In this document: positions 1 through 9,266 of the stretch, one piece after another
Numbering within the stretch: position 1 is the first letter of the stretch
Layout of the letters: every line of letters starts with the position of its first letter
NCBI GenBank assembly: GCA_030247855.1
Contig: JAPDRN010000213.1
Location: 1-35,020 of the forward strand
Direction of reading: 5' to 3'
Source of the DNA: Knufia peltigerae
Taxonomy: Eukaryota; Ascomycota; Eurotiomycetes; Chaetothyriales; Trichomeriaceae
Length of the DNA stretch: 35,020 bases
The notes under the pieces: model-generated
What the model saw: only the letters and a program-made list of their open reading frames with translations
What the model was told of the DNA's origin: nothing
Database searches by the model: none
Position numbers and translations under genes: made by a program

Positions 1-77
1 CCTAACCCTAACCCTAACCCTAACCCTAACCCTAACCCTAACCCTAACCCTAACCCTAACCCTAACCCTAACCCTAA
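1..77. repeat. Telomere repeat tract, CCCTAA type
   Basis: About 12.8 uninterrupted copies of CCCTAA start at the first base and end at the transition into unique DNA. On the other strand this is TTAGGG, the usual telomere unit of filamentous ascomycetes. It shows that the window begins at the physical end of a chromosome, with the 5' end of the + strand outermost. Confidence 0.97.
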
Positions 78-1380
78 TAGCGCTTAAAAGATAGCGACAT
101 AATTAAGAAAAGAAAACTTGTTTTGTAGCACTTAGAATGGATCTTAGGATATGGTTCTAGCCTAGAACAAATTTAATACTTAAGTATTAATATTAAGTAA
201 TGGTGACACTAACTTATACACTCGCTAAAGTATATACTTAGTGAATAAAATTAGCTTTAATAGTGAGTAGAAGTCTTTAGTATTTTGCTAGGGAATAGTG
301 TGTAATGCAGTAATTAACTTAGTATCTAAATTAGTTAGATACGCGTGAAACTAACTCTTATATAGCTATAGTGTTAACTTTAAGATATGGTTAGGTTTAC
401 TAACCTAGCGATATTAATCTTTATGCCTTTAGTGACTAATGTTAGTATATACCTAAAAGTGCCTTTTAATGTTATCACTACTAGTAATACTAAGTAATAA
501 ATACGGTATAATCACTAAAAGTAAAGTGAAGCTTAATATAGGGGTACTTAGAATGGCTTAAGTGATTATAAAGATAGCGCCTAAAGTTAATAGTTAATAA
601 GAGTAATAATAGTGATTTCCTAATTTAGAACTAATAATTTAGTATTAAGTAGGCTTTATAAACTAACTCTATAGCTTTACTCTATAATATATTCTATATA
701 CTTTTTATTAACTACATAAATATTTATTATGCTATTAACTATAGTGTTACTAAATAGTCTATTCACTAATGATTTATTCACTACACTATAGGGAATTAGC
801 TATATAGATAAAGTTAGTATACTATTTTAAATAGTTAATAAATGCGGTCTTAAAGTTTTATGAGTATATAACTTAGAGAGTGATCTCTTACTTAGTAACT
901 TAGCTCTTAGTGTCTTTAGTACATTACGCTTTAACTAAATACTTATTATAATTATGTTAATACAAATTAATTCTGGGCATAAAATATGTTTAATATATAG
1001 TGTATAGTAGTACACTAAACTAAGTATATACTTAAAGCTATAAAGTGAGCTTAGTAATAATAAATTTAGGTGTTTATAACTAGGGTTAAGGGGTAAACTA
1101 TAACTCTTTAGTTACTATAGAGCTACACTAACCTTATGACAATATTAAACCTAAATTAATAATACTTTTAGATATACTAAATAAACTGCAAATGAAAAAA
1201 TAATGAAATTCGATAGACTGATAATAATGTAGCTAAATATAGCACTAGAGAGTGATGTGAGAAGAGATAGGGAATAACTAAGAAAATTTGGCTGTGTATT
1301 AAAGATGAATATATTGAAGATGATAGACCCTGGTCTTGGCACTTATTTATATGTGTATTTACTGTGAATACATGCTAGAA
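78..1380. other. AT-rich subtelomeric block, no gene
   Basis: The stretch is strongly AT-rich, packed with TpA steps and poor in CpA and CpG, with stop codons in all frames. This is the pattern left by repeat-induced point mutation (RIP). I see no intact reading frame, tRNA or recognisable transposon protein in it. The call rests on composition read by eye; dinucleotide indices were not computed. Confidence 0.75.
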
Positions 1381-2511
1381 TAATGTTAGGTAGACGACGA
1401 GCTCCTAGCTTCATGTGGTGTCCGCTAAGAACTCTTAGAAACATGTACTGGGTACATATAGTAGCTAGTGCCTCCTCCATGTGTAATCCGCAACTAAATC
1501 TTTGTCACACCACTTGGCAGGACATTCTGTCAAAGCTATAAAAGTGTTGGTGAAAGCTGGCTGAAGAATTCTTTCTAGATACAACCGATTCTTAGTACGG
1601 TCTGCCTCTCTACAAGCAACACGCAACGAATGTGGTGGCATTTTTGGTTTTTTTTTTTCGGAGAGTTTGGTGTATTCAGCATCAAGTTGCACAGGAAATC
1701 GCGACAGCCTGACTCTACTAAATGTGTCTGCCTGTTGATTCCCTTAGTTTTGTTGCTGAATTTCCAGTAGACAGTGGCTAATCGATAGTCGTAATCGAAG
1801 CTATCTGCAAATTAGTGACTAAATTGTTCTTTGCAAAAAGCTGTAGAGGTAATGTTTGTGCACAGAATGGCTCTCGGAGTACTATGTCTGCGCTCTCTGA
1901 CTGGTTACAGGAAGTAGATTGGTCGGGGTAAGAAAATCTTCATCACGCGCCGGTTCTCTGCACGATGCGGCACGCTCTACTGTTATGTTGTAAACTGTTC
2001 TCATTGCATGCATATCTATCTGTGTCCTCGCTTGCCGACTAAATTATAGGTAACTCGACAAGCCCATTGGCATTTTCTCACGAGAAAGATCCTTGCGCCT
2101 TGCGGAGTCGGCAGCGATCTTAGCTAATTCCTCTTCAATGATCGTTGTTGGTGGAAGGTTGCGACACTTCTCTGTCGAAGTTCCATAGTGGATACCTGCA
2201 AAGGTGATGCATCCTTGGTGGAATATGCAATCACAACATCGAATCCCTAGGACAGAAAAAATGGCCAGGAGATGTTCAGCGGCCCCCTCCATGCACGAGG
2301 AAGACTTTCCATCATGATGCTCTACAAGCCATTCACGTGGATAAGAATTGACAATAATCTTCCAGGTTAGATCGGAGGTGTTCCAGACAACCAAGTAGCA
2401 CGCACTAGGTAGGTATACCAAAGCTGAACACTCGTGATTTGTTGGCCCGGATACCAATTTCGGGGACTCCGGACATGTCGAACTAGCCCAATTCAGACCG
2501 GCACCTCCTCT
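1381..2511. other. Transition zone with coding-like fragments on the minus strand
   Basis: Composition returns to near-balanced here. Two open stretches lie on the minus strand (1465-1692, 75 codons; 2044-2457, 137 codons), neither beginning with ATG. A third, of 38 codons, runs from an ATG at 2609 to a stop at about 2494, overlapping the start of the acyltransferase gene on the opposite strand. Their residue make-up looks protein-like (charged and aromatic residues, cysteines spaced along the 137-codon piece), but I do not recognise a family. They could be exons of one decayed gene or chance open frames. Confidence 0.35.
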
Positions 2512-2518
2512 CGGGCCG
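2512..2518. promoter_or_regulatory. CGG-N-CCG palindrome (CGGGCCG), acyltransferase promoter
   Basis: The copy lies about 87 bases before the ATG at 2599 and is the leftmost intergenic copy of the cluster-wide palindrome. Inferred target of the cluster Zn2Cys6 regulator. A TATA-like TATTTAA follows at about 2571. Confidence 0.6.
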
Positions 2519-2598
2519 CTTTGTAGAGCACAGGGAACTCACCAGTATCGTACCACTCCACGAAGGCACGGTATTTAATGATATGATGTGAAACAACT

Positions 2599-3978
2599 AT
2601 GAGTCGCATTGGAGCACTCTGGCTAGCTTCATCTAAGTATCTCGTAAGTTTTTACTTCAATCATCTCGCGAGACATCGCAAAATGGGGTTGAATGTGTTT
2701 ATACCATCTGTCACGACTGCCTCTCTGGCGACAGCATCGCTGATATGCTTCACCAACCGCAACTCCATCTGGCGTCTGGGAGCTGTGCCCCTGGTTGCGC
2801 TGATGGCATACTATGCTTGGGAGGCATTAGACTTTTTTGACAACAACCAGCTCTTCAATCCCATGCAGGCGGGGTTCATGATGGCATTTGCAATCTACTA
2901 CGTTGTGCTCCTGACCATTGTCCGACTTGATGACAAGGATATTCGACGAGAAATAGCTCAGCACACCAAGCAGACAGAAAGCGACATTTCCTGGCGCCAA
3001 CGGTTCTCGTGGACGTTGTATGTTTTGACTTCTCTGCGGGCCGTCGACACGTCTTACGAGATCAAGCGCCTTGACCGGCCCAAAGGCCCAGCTTCGCAAT
3101 CGCGGGTGCGGTTCCTGGCGGAAAATCTGATGATCGTCATCGGGCAGTACTTGGTCCTTGACTTCTTCACTAGCAACCCGACGCCCGAAGATGTAAAAGA
3201 GCGTCTTTTTGCGCCAGGGAGAGAGTACTTGATATTCAGGCCAAAACACTTGCCGCCGCCTACATCGGAGGAAGTTGTTGTTCATCTAATGATTGCGCTC
3301 TTGTGCTGGGGCCCTATGGGCAGGTGGTTCATTGACGTCCAGTACCGAACAGCAGCAATACTGTCGGTGGGCTTAGGCATCAGCAGGCCAGATCAATGGC
3401 CACCCATGTTTGGGTCCATCTTTGAAACGTATACGCTTCGTAGATTCTGGGGGTGAGTCGATGACCTTGCTATAGCACGTCGCATTGAGAAACATGATAT
3501 GCTAATGCTGATGGACAAATCTAGACGATCGTGGCAACAGCTGTTCCGATTGAGTTTCCAAAGTATCGGGGATTTTCTGTGCAAGGGAGTCTTACGGTTG
3601 CCACCTCGATCGATGGTCGCACGTTATCTGAGCACAGTCGCCATCTTTGCCATCTCGGCTTTTCTCCATGCGGCAATGGACGCAAAGTCAGGCATTGGGC
3701 TTGACAAGACGGGTACTGTACGCTGCTTCATGCTCCAACCTGTGGGGATTGTCATGGAAGATGCCGCACTCGCGGTTTATCGCCGCGTGTCTGGTAAGGC
3801 GCAAGAACCAAGAACCTGGCACAGACTTGTAGGGTATGTCTGGGTTTGGACATTTTTGGCGCTGGTTGCCCCTCTTTACAACATGCCCCTATTCTGGTAT
3901 CAGGATGCGTCCAAGGCCAGAGTCCCCTTTCCTGTAGTGGGACGCTTACTGCAATTCCTCAGTGCGTCAAGGGGGTGA
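2599..3978 (+). CDS. Membrane-bound O-acyltransferase, wax-synthase-like
   Basis: Predicted integral-membrane acyltransferase that would transfer an acyl group from acyl-CoA to a hydroxyl of the pathway product. Two exons, with a 72-base intron at 3453-3524 (GTGAGT...CTAG); the joined frame gives 435 residues. Several hydrophobic helices are visible, for example around residues 30-90 and in the second exon. The junction restores the family motif FWGRSW near residue 283, and a conserved histidine sits in AFLHAAMD at about residue 333; both are typical of fungal wax-synthase-domain enzymes of secondary-metabolite clusters. The first ATG is used here. A second in-frame ATG at 2683 is a real alternative: a TATA-like element at 2571 is very close to 2599, and a GTAAGT lies between the two. 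Family assignment is from motif recognition; the substrate is unknown. Confidence 0.85.
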
Positions 3979-4460
3979 ACTTTTCGGTGGGCTTGGCGAA
4001 GACGACTTTGGACACGCAGATGGAGGCGGCTCATCGCCCGTCGGGAAGTTAGCACCCTGAGACGGTGTGCGGTGGAGAGGAGGGTAACAGAGTGATGGAG
4101 TTCGGCCGTTACCAATAAAAGACAGATCATCACTCATTAGGTAGACACCAGCTTCCGCACTAAGTGGTGTCGCATTCTTTACGAGTAGTATAGATACTAT
4201 CCAGATTTATTAGCAATCACCAAACAAAAGCTGCTGAGAATAGACAAGGCAACGGAGGCGCCCGCACAGGATGCAAGACCATCACAAGTGCGATTGACTA
4301 GGCTTATTGGAAGGCTTTGCTTTAGTCACGAGGTTCCGAGTGCTCTGTCCATACTGTCCGATTGAATGCTATCCGTGGGTGCAGCTGGTGCTTCCTCATC
4401 TACTCCAGTTATATCATCTATAGCATCGGTATCTTTTTTGTCGTTGGTAGCTCTATCTAT
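3979..4460. other. Intergenic region between convergent 3' ends
   Basis: The acyltransferase (+) and the regulator gene (-) end towards each other here. I see no open frame of note, no CGG-N-CCG copy and no RNA gene; it probably holds only the two 3' untranslated regions. Confidence 0.6.
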
Positions 4461-5907
4461 TTACTTGCCACAGTTGATGTAAAGCTCAATCTGAGCTATT
4501 CTATGTTCTAGATCTCCAAGGACCTGGCGGGTGACTTCCATATCCTTTCTGCCCTCTCGGACAAAGTTGGCCAAAGGTACCGCCAGGCTTCTAATCACCT
4601 CGAGCGTCCGGCACAATTCTCGTGAAATGATCGTCACCTGAATCAGTTGCTGCTCCTCCGGGTCGAGATTGAAACAACCAAACCCGACGCCTGGAAGCGC
4701 CGCAGCCTGAGCAGTTCGGAATCCAGTGCTTATCGTTCGCGCCCCGAAATGATGATGATTCGGCGGTCTCTTAAGACCATCAGTGTTCCAACGTCGAGCA
4801 GAAGCTTCTTTCAAGCCCGGATAAACGTCTGTGCAACTTCGCTCCAACATGTCAACTATCTGAAGTAGTCCTTGGACCAGGATCACCATGCTGCTAGGAG
4901 ACTCACGACAGCACGGACTCCCTATCAATTGACCGATTTGGTTCATGGATTCCTTGTTGATTCGAAGGGCCTCGTCGAGGGCGTACACGCACTCACACAC
5001 CTCTTCCAGGCTGCTGAGAATGCTCGCGCACGTCATGATGTTCTGGGATCGTGCACTCGGTGAGCTGCAGGGAATGGAGCATTGTATGGGTTTCATAAAA
5101 GCGCCAATATCTTTCCAGCTCGTTGCATGGGCGTCTTGGTTGTTCGTGACCCTTGGCTGTTGTGACAAGGGGATGTTCTGGTTTGGACTCCGCGAGCTCA
5201 AGCCTTCTCCCAGGCCGACAGAATCAGACACCTTGTTGGGCTGCGGTGGTGGTGGCGGTACCGGAGCATCGTGCCGGTTTGGTGTCTCTGCTGCAGTGCT
5301 TGTACGCACAGCCTCAATCACATCCCCTTTTGGCGTGTGGTTTGGCAGGTAGGGAGTAGTATGGTGGCCCTGGTCATTGAAGAATTCCAAAGATGTGTCA
5401 TCCAGCAATTCCGAAAACAGGTCGGCATTGTAGTAGCTTTCGCCGGGAGGTCGTTCGGAAAAGGAGTCGTGGGAGCTAAAGTCAATGTCACTACAAACGG
5501 ATGATCGCCCTTCCGGGAGCGTAGGTATGGACGACCACTGTAGATTGTCTTGACAAGGCTGCTGAGCTTGAGGTACAGGTCTGCTCGCAAGCACATTAGC
5601 TGCGCTTGGAGAGGGTGCCTGTGAGCAGCTGTTCTTTCGGCGTGAAGCATCGACACGAGCAGCATCCCGGGCATGTCGTCCTCGGGTTCTGCCCACCATG
5701 GACTCGACATAGACGCACTCGCATCCAAGCTCACGACACCTTTTGCACCCCGTCTTCTCTCCGCTGCACCGGACCTAGCGAAATTCCACGTCAGAATTGC
5801 GCCATTCACTTCTCAAACAGAGCGGACTGGAGGCTGAAACTTGCCTTGGCGGCATGGCAGCTGTTGCACGCGGCTCGAAGGCGGGCAGGCTGCCTTGGAG
5901 GATCCAT
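4461..5907 (-). CDS. AflR-type Zn2Cys6 transcription factor, likely cluster regulator
   Basis: Nuclear DNA-binding regulator. Two exons: 5845-5907 (21 codons, starting at an ATG that opens MDPPRQ) and 4461-5774, total 458 residues. The zinc cluster spans the junction: cysteines at about residues 14, 17, 24, 31, 34 and 41 give the spacing C-x2-C-x6-C-x6-C-x2-C-x6-C. Splicing is required to assemble all six. The intron (5775-5844, 70 bases) starts with GCAAGT, a non-standard GC donor, and ends in CTAG. After the finger comes a basic stretch, a proline run (PVPPPPPQP) and a C-terminal half of the AflR type, the group of aflatoxin and related local pathway regulators. It is the only regulator gene in the cluster, and a CGG-N-CCG copy sits about 40 bases upstream, suggesting autoregulation. 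Confidence 0.88.
5775..5844 (-). other. GC-AG intron inside the zinc-cluster codons of the regulator
   Basis: The donor reads AAG then GCAAGT rather than GT; the acceptor is CTAG. Joining AAG to GTCCGG keeps the frame and brings the first two cysteines to the other four. No GT donor nearby preserves both frame and zinc motif. Confidence 0.8.
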
Positions 5908-5945
5908 TTCGAGAGTCCGGGGAGCGGTGTCAGCAATCTTACACG

Positions 5946-5952
5946 CGGACCG
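5946..5952. promoter_or_regulatory. CGG-N-CCG palindrome (CGGACCG), regulator promoter
   Basis: The copy is about 40 bases upstream of the regulator ATG at 5907, flanked as GCGGACCGA. It suggests that the regulator controls its own gene, or is repressed by itself through a site close to the transcription start. Confidence 0.55.
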
Positions 5953-6611
5953 ACATCAGCTCTTACTTGGAATTTTTCAAAGGATACATAGAATTGTTCC
6001 CAAGTAGACTCCGGCGGCATCCCAGGATCTGGGGGGCACGCTTAGGTAGAAGTACCTGTCCGATCTACACGTCTCTCGTACATACCAGATCCTGTCTAAG
6101 ACCACATTGAAGCGGGCAGGCTATGTAAAAGGAGCTCTAGGCTCAATGCTGATGCTGCGAAGCGGAGTCATGGAGCGAAGTAGGCAGTTAGACCCTCTTT
6201 GCTGGCCATTGACTGCTGTGCACTGAGAGGTTGAGTTGCCCATGCTCCATTCTCTAGCCATCAGCACAATCCTATACAATCGAGAAGTATCGTGAAACAG
6301 GACCTTGATTTGTCCTGATCCTACCGGCATCTTGGCATGTTAAAGGTCCTCATATCACTCGGATCAACCAATCAGCCTGTCGCTCCTCCGCTGATCGACA
6401 CCGTCCTTGAAAAGTTGATGGCATTTAGAGTCTGTTTTGTTTCCAACTGAAGAACCTCCCACGAACTGCACCTGTTGTCGTTGTGGAGCGTGCACCAATG
6501 CCGCGCAGGCAATTAAACCTAGCATCTGCCTCGCGGCGCAAACGTGCCACTGCTATAACTTAAGCCGCCATCGCAGAGGCCCCCAAAAAAGAGATTCATG
6601 TACCTCTAGAT

Positions 6612-6618
6612 CGGGCCG
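6612..6618. promoter_or_regulatory. CGG-N-CCG palindrome (CGGGCCG), GliC-like P450 promoter
   Basis: The copy is about 163 bases before the ATG at 6775, in the context ATCGGGCCGGTCGGCC, which adds a second partial CGG half-site immediately downstream. Confidence 0.6.
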
Positions 6619-6774
6619 GTCGGCCAGAGATCTCTCATTTACAACGCACCAGTACGCGATGAGCACGATGAACATGAGAGGAAGTCGGTGTCCTCTCCGT
6701 CTGCGTAGAGTAGACATGAAAATGCTGCTTCCACGATCGACTCGACCCTTTGCTTGAGTCTGCTGCGAACAAAG

Positions 6775-8457
6775 ATGTTGTCCTATTGGTTCTTCGCGTT
6801 GGCTGCTGTCGCCGTCTTCCTTTGTAGGGCGTATCTTTTCCAATCACCCTCTCAGCTCCATAGCCCGTTAACAAGCACGGTGGCTACTTGCGTCTCGGTC
6901 ATCTTTAACGTAAGGGCTTCCGTAAGGGGTACATCTTATGTGATCTAACTTGCTTCTGCATTTCAGTTTTTCCTTACTCGCCGAAATGCAATAACCCACC
7001 GGCAGACGGGCAGACAGATTCCAAGCTGTCCTTGGAAATGGCCTAATGGACAGGGAGACGTCGCCAAATTTCTCGATGGCATGGAAAACAGCGAGTCGTG
7101 GGGTACTGAGTTGGGAGGCTGCTATAGGATCTGGGCCGGCACCAATCCCGAGATGTAAGTTCAAGTCATGCGGTGTGCTACCGACCCAGGCTGACCCTCA
7201 GCCCCTAGAGTGGTATCCAAACCCCAGCACATCAAAGCTGCCTTCCAAGACTCAGACAAGCATCTTAAGGCTCATAACAACGACTCGGGTTATTTGATGA
7301 GTCAAGTACTGGGAAAATGCCTCGGCCTAGTAAGCGGAAAGGAATATGCCACGCTGCGGGAGCTCCTCGAGCCATCCTTCACCTACAGCCAATCCGGCCG
7401 CTACTTACTCCGGATTCAACAGAGGACTGAGGAGTGGTTCCGACAAAGGCTTTTCATGGATAAGGGTCATAAAGACAGACTGACAGTGGACCCAGTCAAC
7501 GACTTCAAATTCCTTCCGTTCCTGATCGTCGCTGATATACTATATGGAAATGTCTCGCCCGAGATGGAAGCTGAGCTATTTTCCATTGGCCCGGAGCGCG
7601 AGAAGCTGTTCCAGCATGTAATTGGTGGAGGCATTTCTCGTTTCAACCTGTCCAAGTACCTGCCAACGGAAGCAAATCGCACTTTGCGATCTTTCCAGCT
7701 GCAATGGGCCAGGTTCAATGCAGAAGCATACGAACGCGCTGTCACGGAGGGCTACTCTGAGGCAGTGGTGGTGAAACTCTTCGAAGCAGCCAGGAGAGGA
7801 GCGATAAACTGGGATCATTGCCATCAGACTCTTGACGAGATGCTGTTTGCAAACTTGGACGTCACCATGGGTGCCTTGTCCTGGCATCTCGTCCATTTGG
7901 CGGACAACCCTAGTGCCCAGAGCAAACTCAGGGAGGAAATCGCCACAAGAACAAAGTCGGGTCGGGACGGAATTACTGCTTCTGGCTTGTCCGACGAGGG
8001 GAACGAATACATCCAGAGCTCGACAACGCTCCTCGCTGCATGTATCTTGGAGTCGTCTCGGCTCCGTCCATTGGCTGCATTTACGGTTCCTCAAGCTTCG
8101 CCGACAGATCGTGACATAGACGGCTATACCATCTCAGCAAAGACAAATTTTGTAGTAGATACGTTGGCACTCAACATTCGACAAGACTATTGGGGCGAGG
8201 ATCGGCATTCCTACAGACCTGAGCGATTCTTCGGCATCCCACGCTCAGACATACGCTACCGCTACTGGCGCTTCGGATTCGGGCCTCGACAGTGCCTGGG
8301 AAAGTATATTGCCGAGTTCATTCTGCGAATGGTAACGGTGACAGTGATCAGCAAATTTAGTCTGCATCTGTCGGCGCCCGAGGCTGAGTCTTGGGAGAGG
8401 GACCGAGGGGTCTGGATTTCTCAACCCAAGGTCCAACTAGAATTTGAACATCTCTGA
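6775..8457 (+). CDS. Cytochrome P450 resembling GliC of ETP clusters
   Basis: ER-bound haem monooxygenase. Three exons (6775-6909, 6967-7154, 7209-8457) with introns of 57 and 54 bases give 523 residues. An N-terminal membrane anchor is visible (residues about 5-20). The second splice restores the phrase NPEIVVSKP, typical of P450s. The helix-K ExxR is ESSR, and the haem loop is WRFGFGPRQCLGK with the ligand Cys at about 470. This WRFGFGPRQC form, with the phrases AAFQDSDKHLKAH and YRIWAGTNPE, is what I associate with the GliC/SirC group, which hydroxylates the diketopiperazine alpha carbons before sulfur is added. The assignment to that group is from recognition of motifs, not an alignment. 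It follows the regulator divergently and has a CGG-N-CCG copy in its promoter. Confidence 0.87.
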
Positions 8458-9133
8458 GTAATTTACTAAGAGATACTGCGGGTCGAAGTCAGAACGTGCC
8501 AAGAAGGATCGATGCCGTTCTTGTCGCTTATCACATCCAATCCGCATATAATAGAAAGCGATAGTCGTGCCCCATTTCCTCGCTTCTTCGAAACAAGGAC
8601 TGCAGATCCCCCGGTCACGAGCTATGCCATGTGAAACTAGCGAACATGCAGCACAACACGAGCACGGAAGACGCTTTGCTTGATCCACTTTATTCGCTCC
8701 TGAGCGTCGAAGTTGGAAAACGGATATGAACCCTTGGGTGGTCATTGGAAGGATGGTAGTCCACCGGGCAAGAACGGAGTACAGCCGATTGGCAACACGC
8801 TTTACCCGTACAGCATGTGCGGAAGACGGGTATTCCTCGTGCTGAGGACAAGGAATCACAACCGGGTGAAGCTTTTGCATTTCCTTTTGCGGACCGGCCA
8901 GGGGCTGAGAGTACATGTAGCTGAATGAAAGAGCGTGGGCGGAGTCTTGGCTCTTCAAGGTCCTCAATTATATTTGAACTCGGCCCACACGATAACAAAC
9001 AGAACTTTAACCTTCTCAGCAGATAGCCGAGGGATTCAGCAAATGAGAACAGCATCTCATTTGCACTTCCGCTCGTCGAATGCAAAGCAGAAATTGCCAC
9101 CCGGATCTACTGTAGCTAAGTACGCGTAGACAG
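8458..9133. promoter_or_regulatory. Intergenic region upstream of the siderophore-type MFS gene
   Basis: It contains the 3' region of the P450 gene and the promoter of the transporter, with one CGG-N-CCG copy at 8890. A minus-strand open stretch with several cysteines (8437-8967) begins without ATG and overlaps the P450 end; I do not call it a gene. Confidence 0.55.
8890..8896. promoter_or_regulatory. CGG-N-CCG palindrome (CGGACCG), MFS promoter
   Basis: The copy lies about 377 bases before the preferred start at 9267 and about 240 bases before a strong TATA element. Context TTGCGGACCGGCCAG. Confidence 0.55.
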
Positions 9134-9143
9134 TATATATATA
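9134..9143 (+). promoter_or_regulatory. TATA box, TATATATATA
   Basis: This perfect alternating TA run lies only 10 bases before the first in-frame ATG (9153) but about 130 bases before the next (9267). Transcription normally starts downstream of such an element, so 9267 is the more likely translation start of the transporter. Confidence 0.6.
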
Positions 9144-9266
9144 GGCGGGTGAATGAGTAGCGAGGTCCAATGCTGTGGACAATCATTGATACTTAGGAAA
9201 CTTCTTTCAGTTCTGTTGTTAGCAATCCCTAGTCAGCCTGCTCCCTCAAAAGTCTCCTCCTTCACC

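Larger units (their letters stand above)
5908..6774. promoter_or_regulatory. Divergent promoter region, regulator / GliC-like P450
   Basis: This 867-base region serves two genes transcribed away from each other. It holds two CGG-N-CCG copies, one close to each gene (5946 and 6612). Short open frames inside it lack splice continuity and recognisable content. Confidence 0.6.

Noticed and set aside
4945..5352. Plus-strand open stretch opposite the regulator
   Set aside because: Antisense shadow; glycine-rich and serine-rich run mirrors the proline-rich part of the regulator.
6437..6874. Overlapping short open stretches before the GliC-like P450
   Set aside because: They lie in the promoter or run into the first exon in other frames, and none splices into a meaningful protein.
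8437..8967. Minus-strand open stretch of 176 codons with a cysteine-rich patch
   Set aside because: It does not begin with ATG, overlaps the end of the GliC-like P450, covers a regulatory palindrome and shows no domain I recognise.
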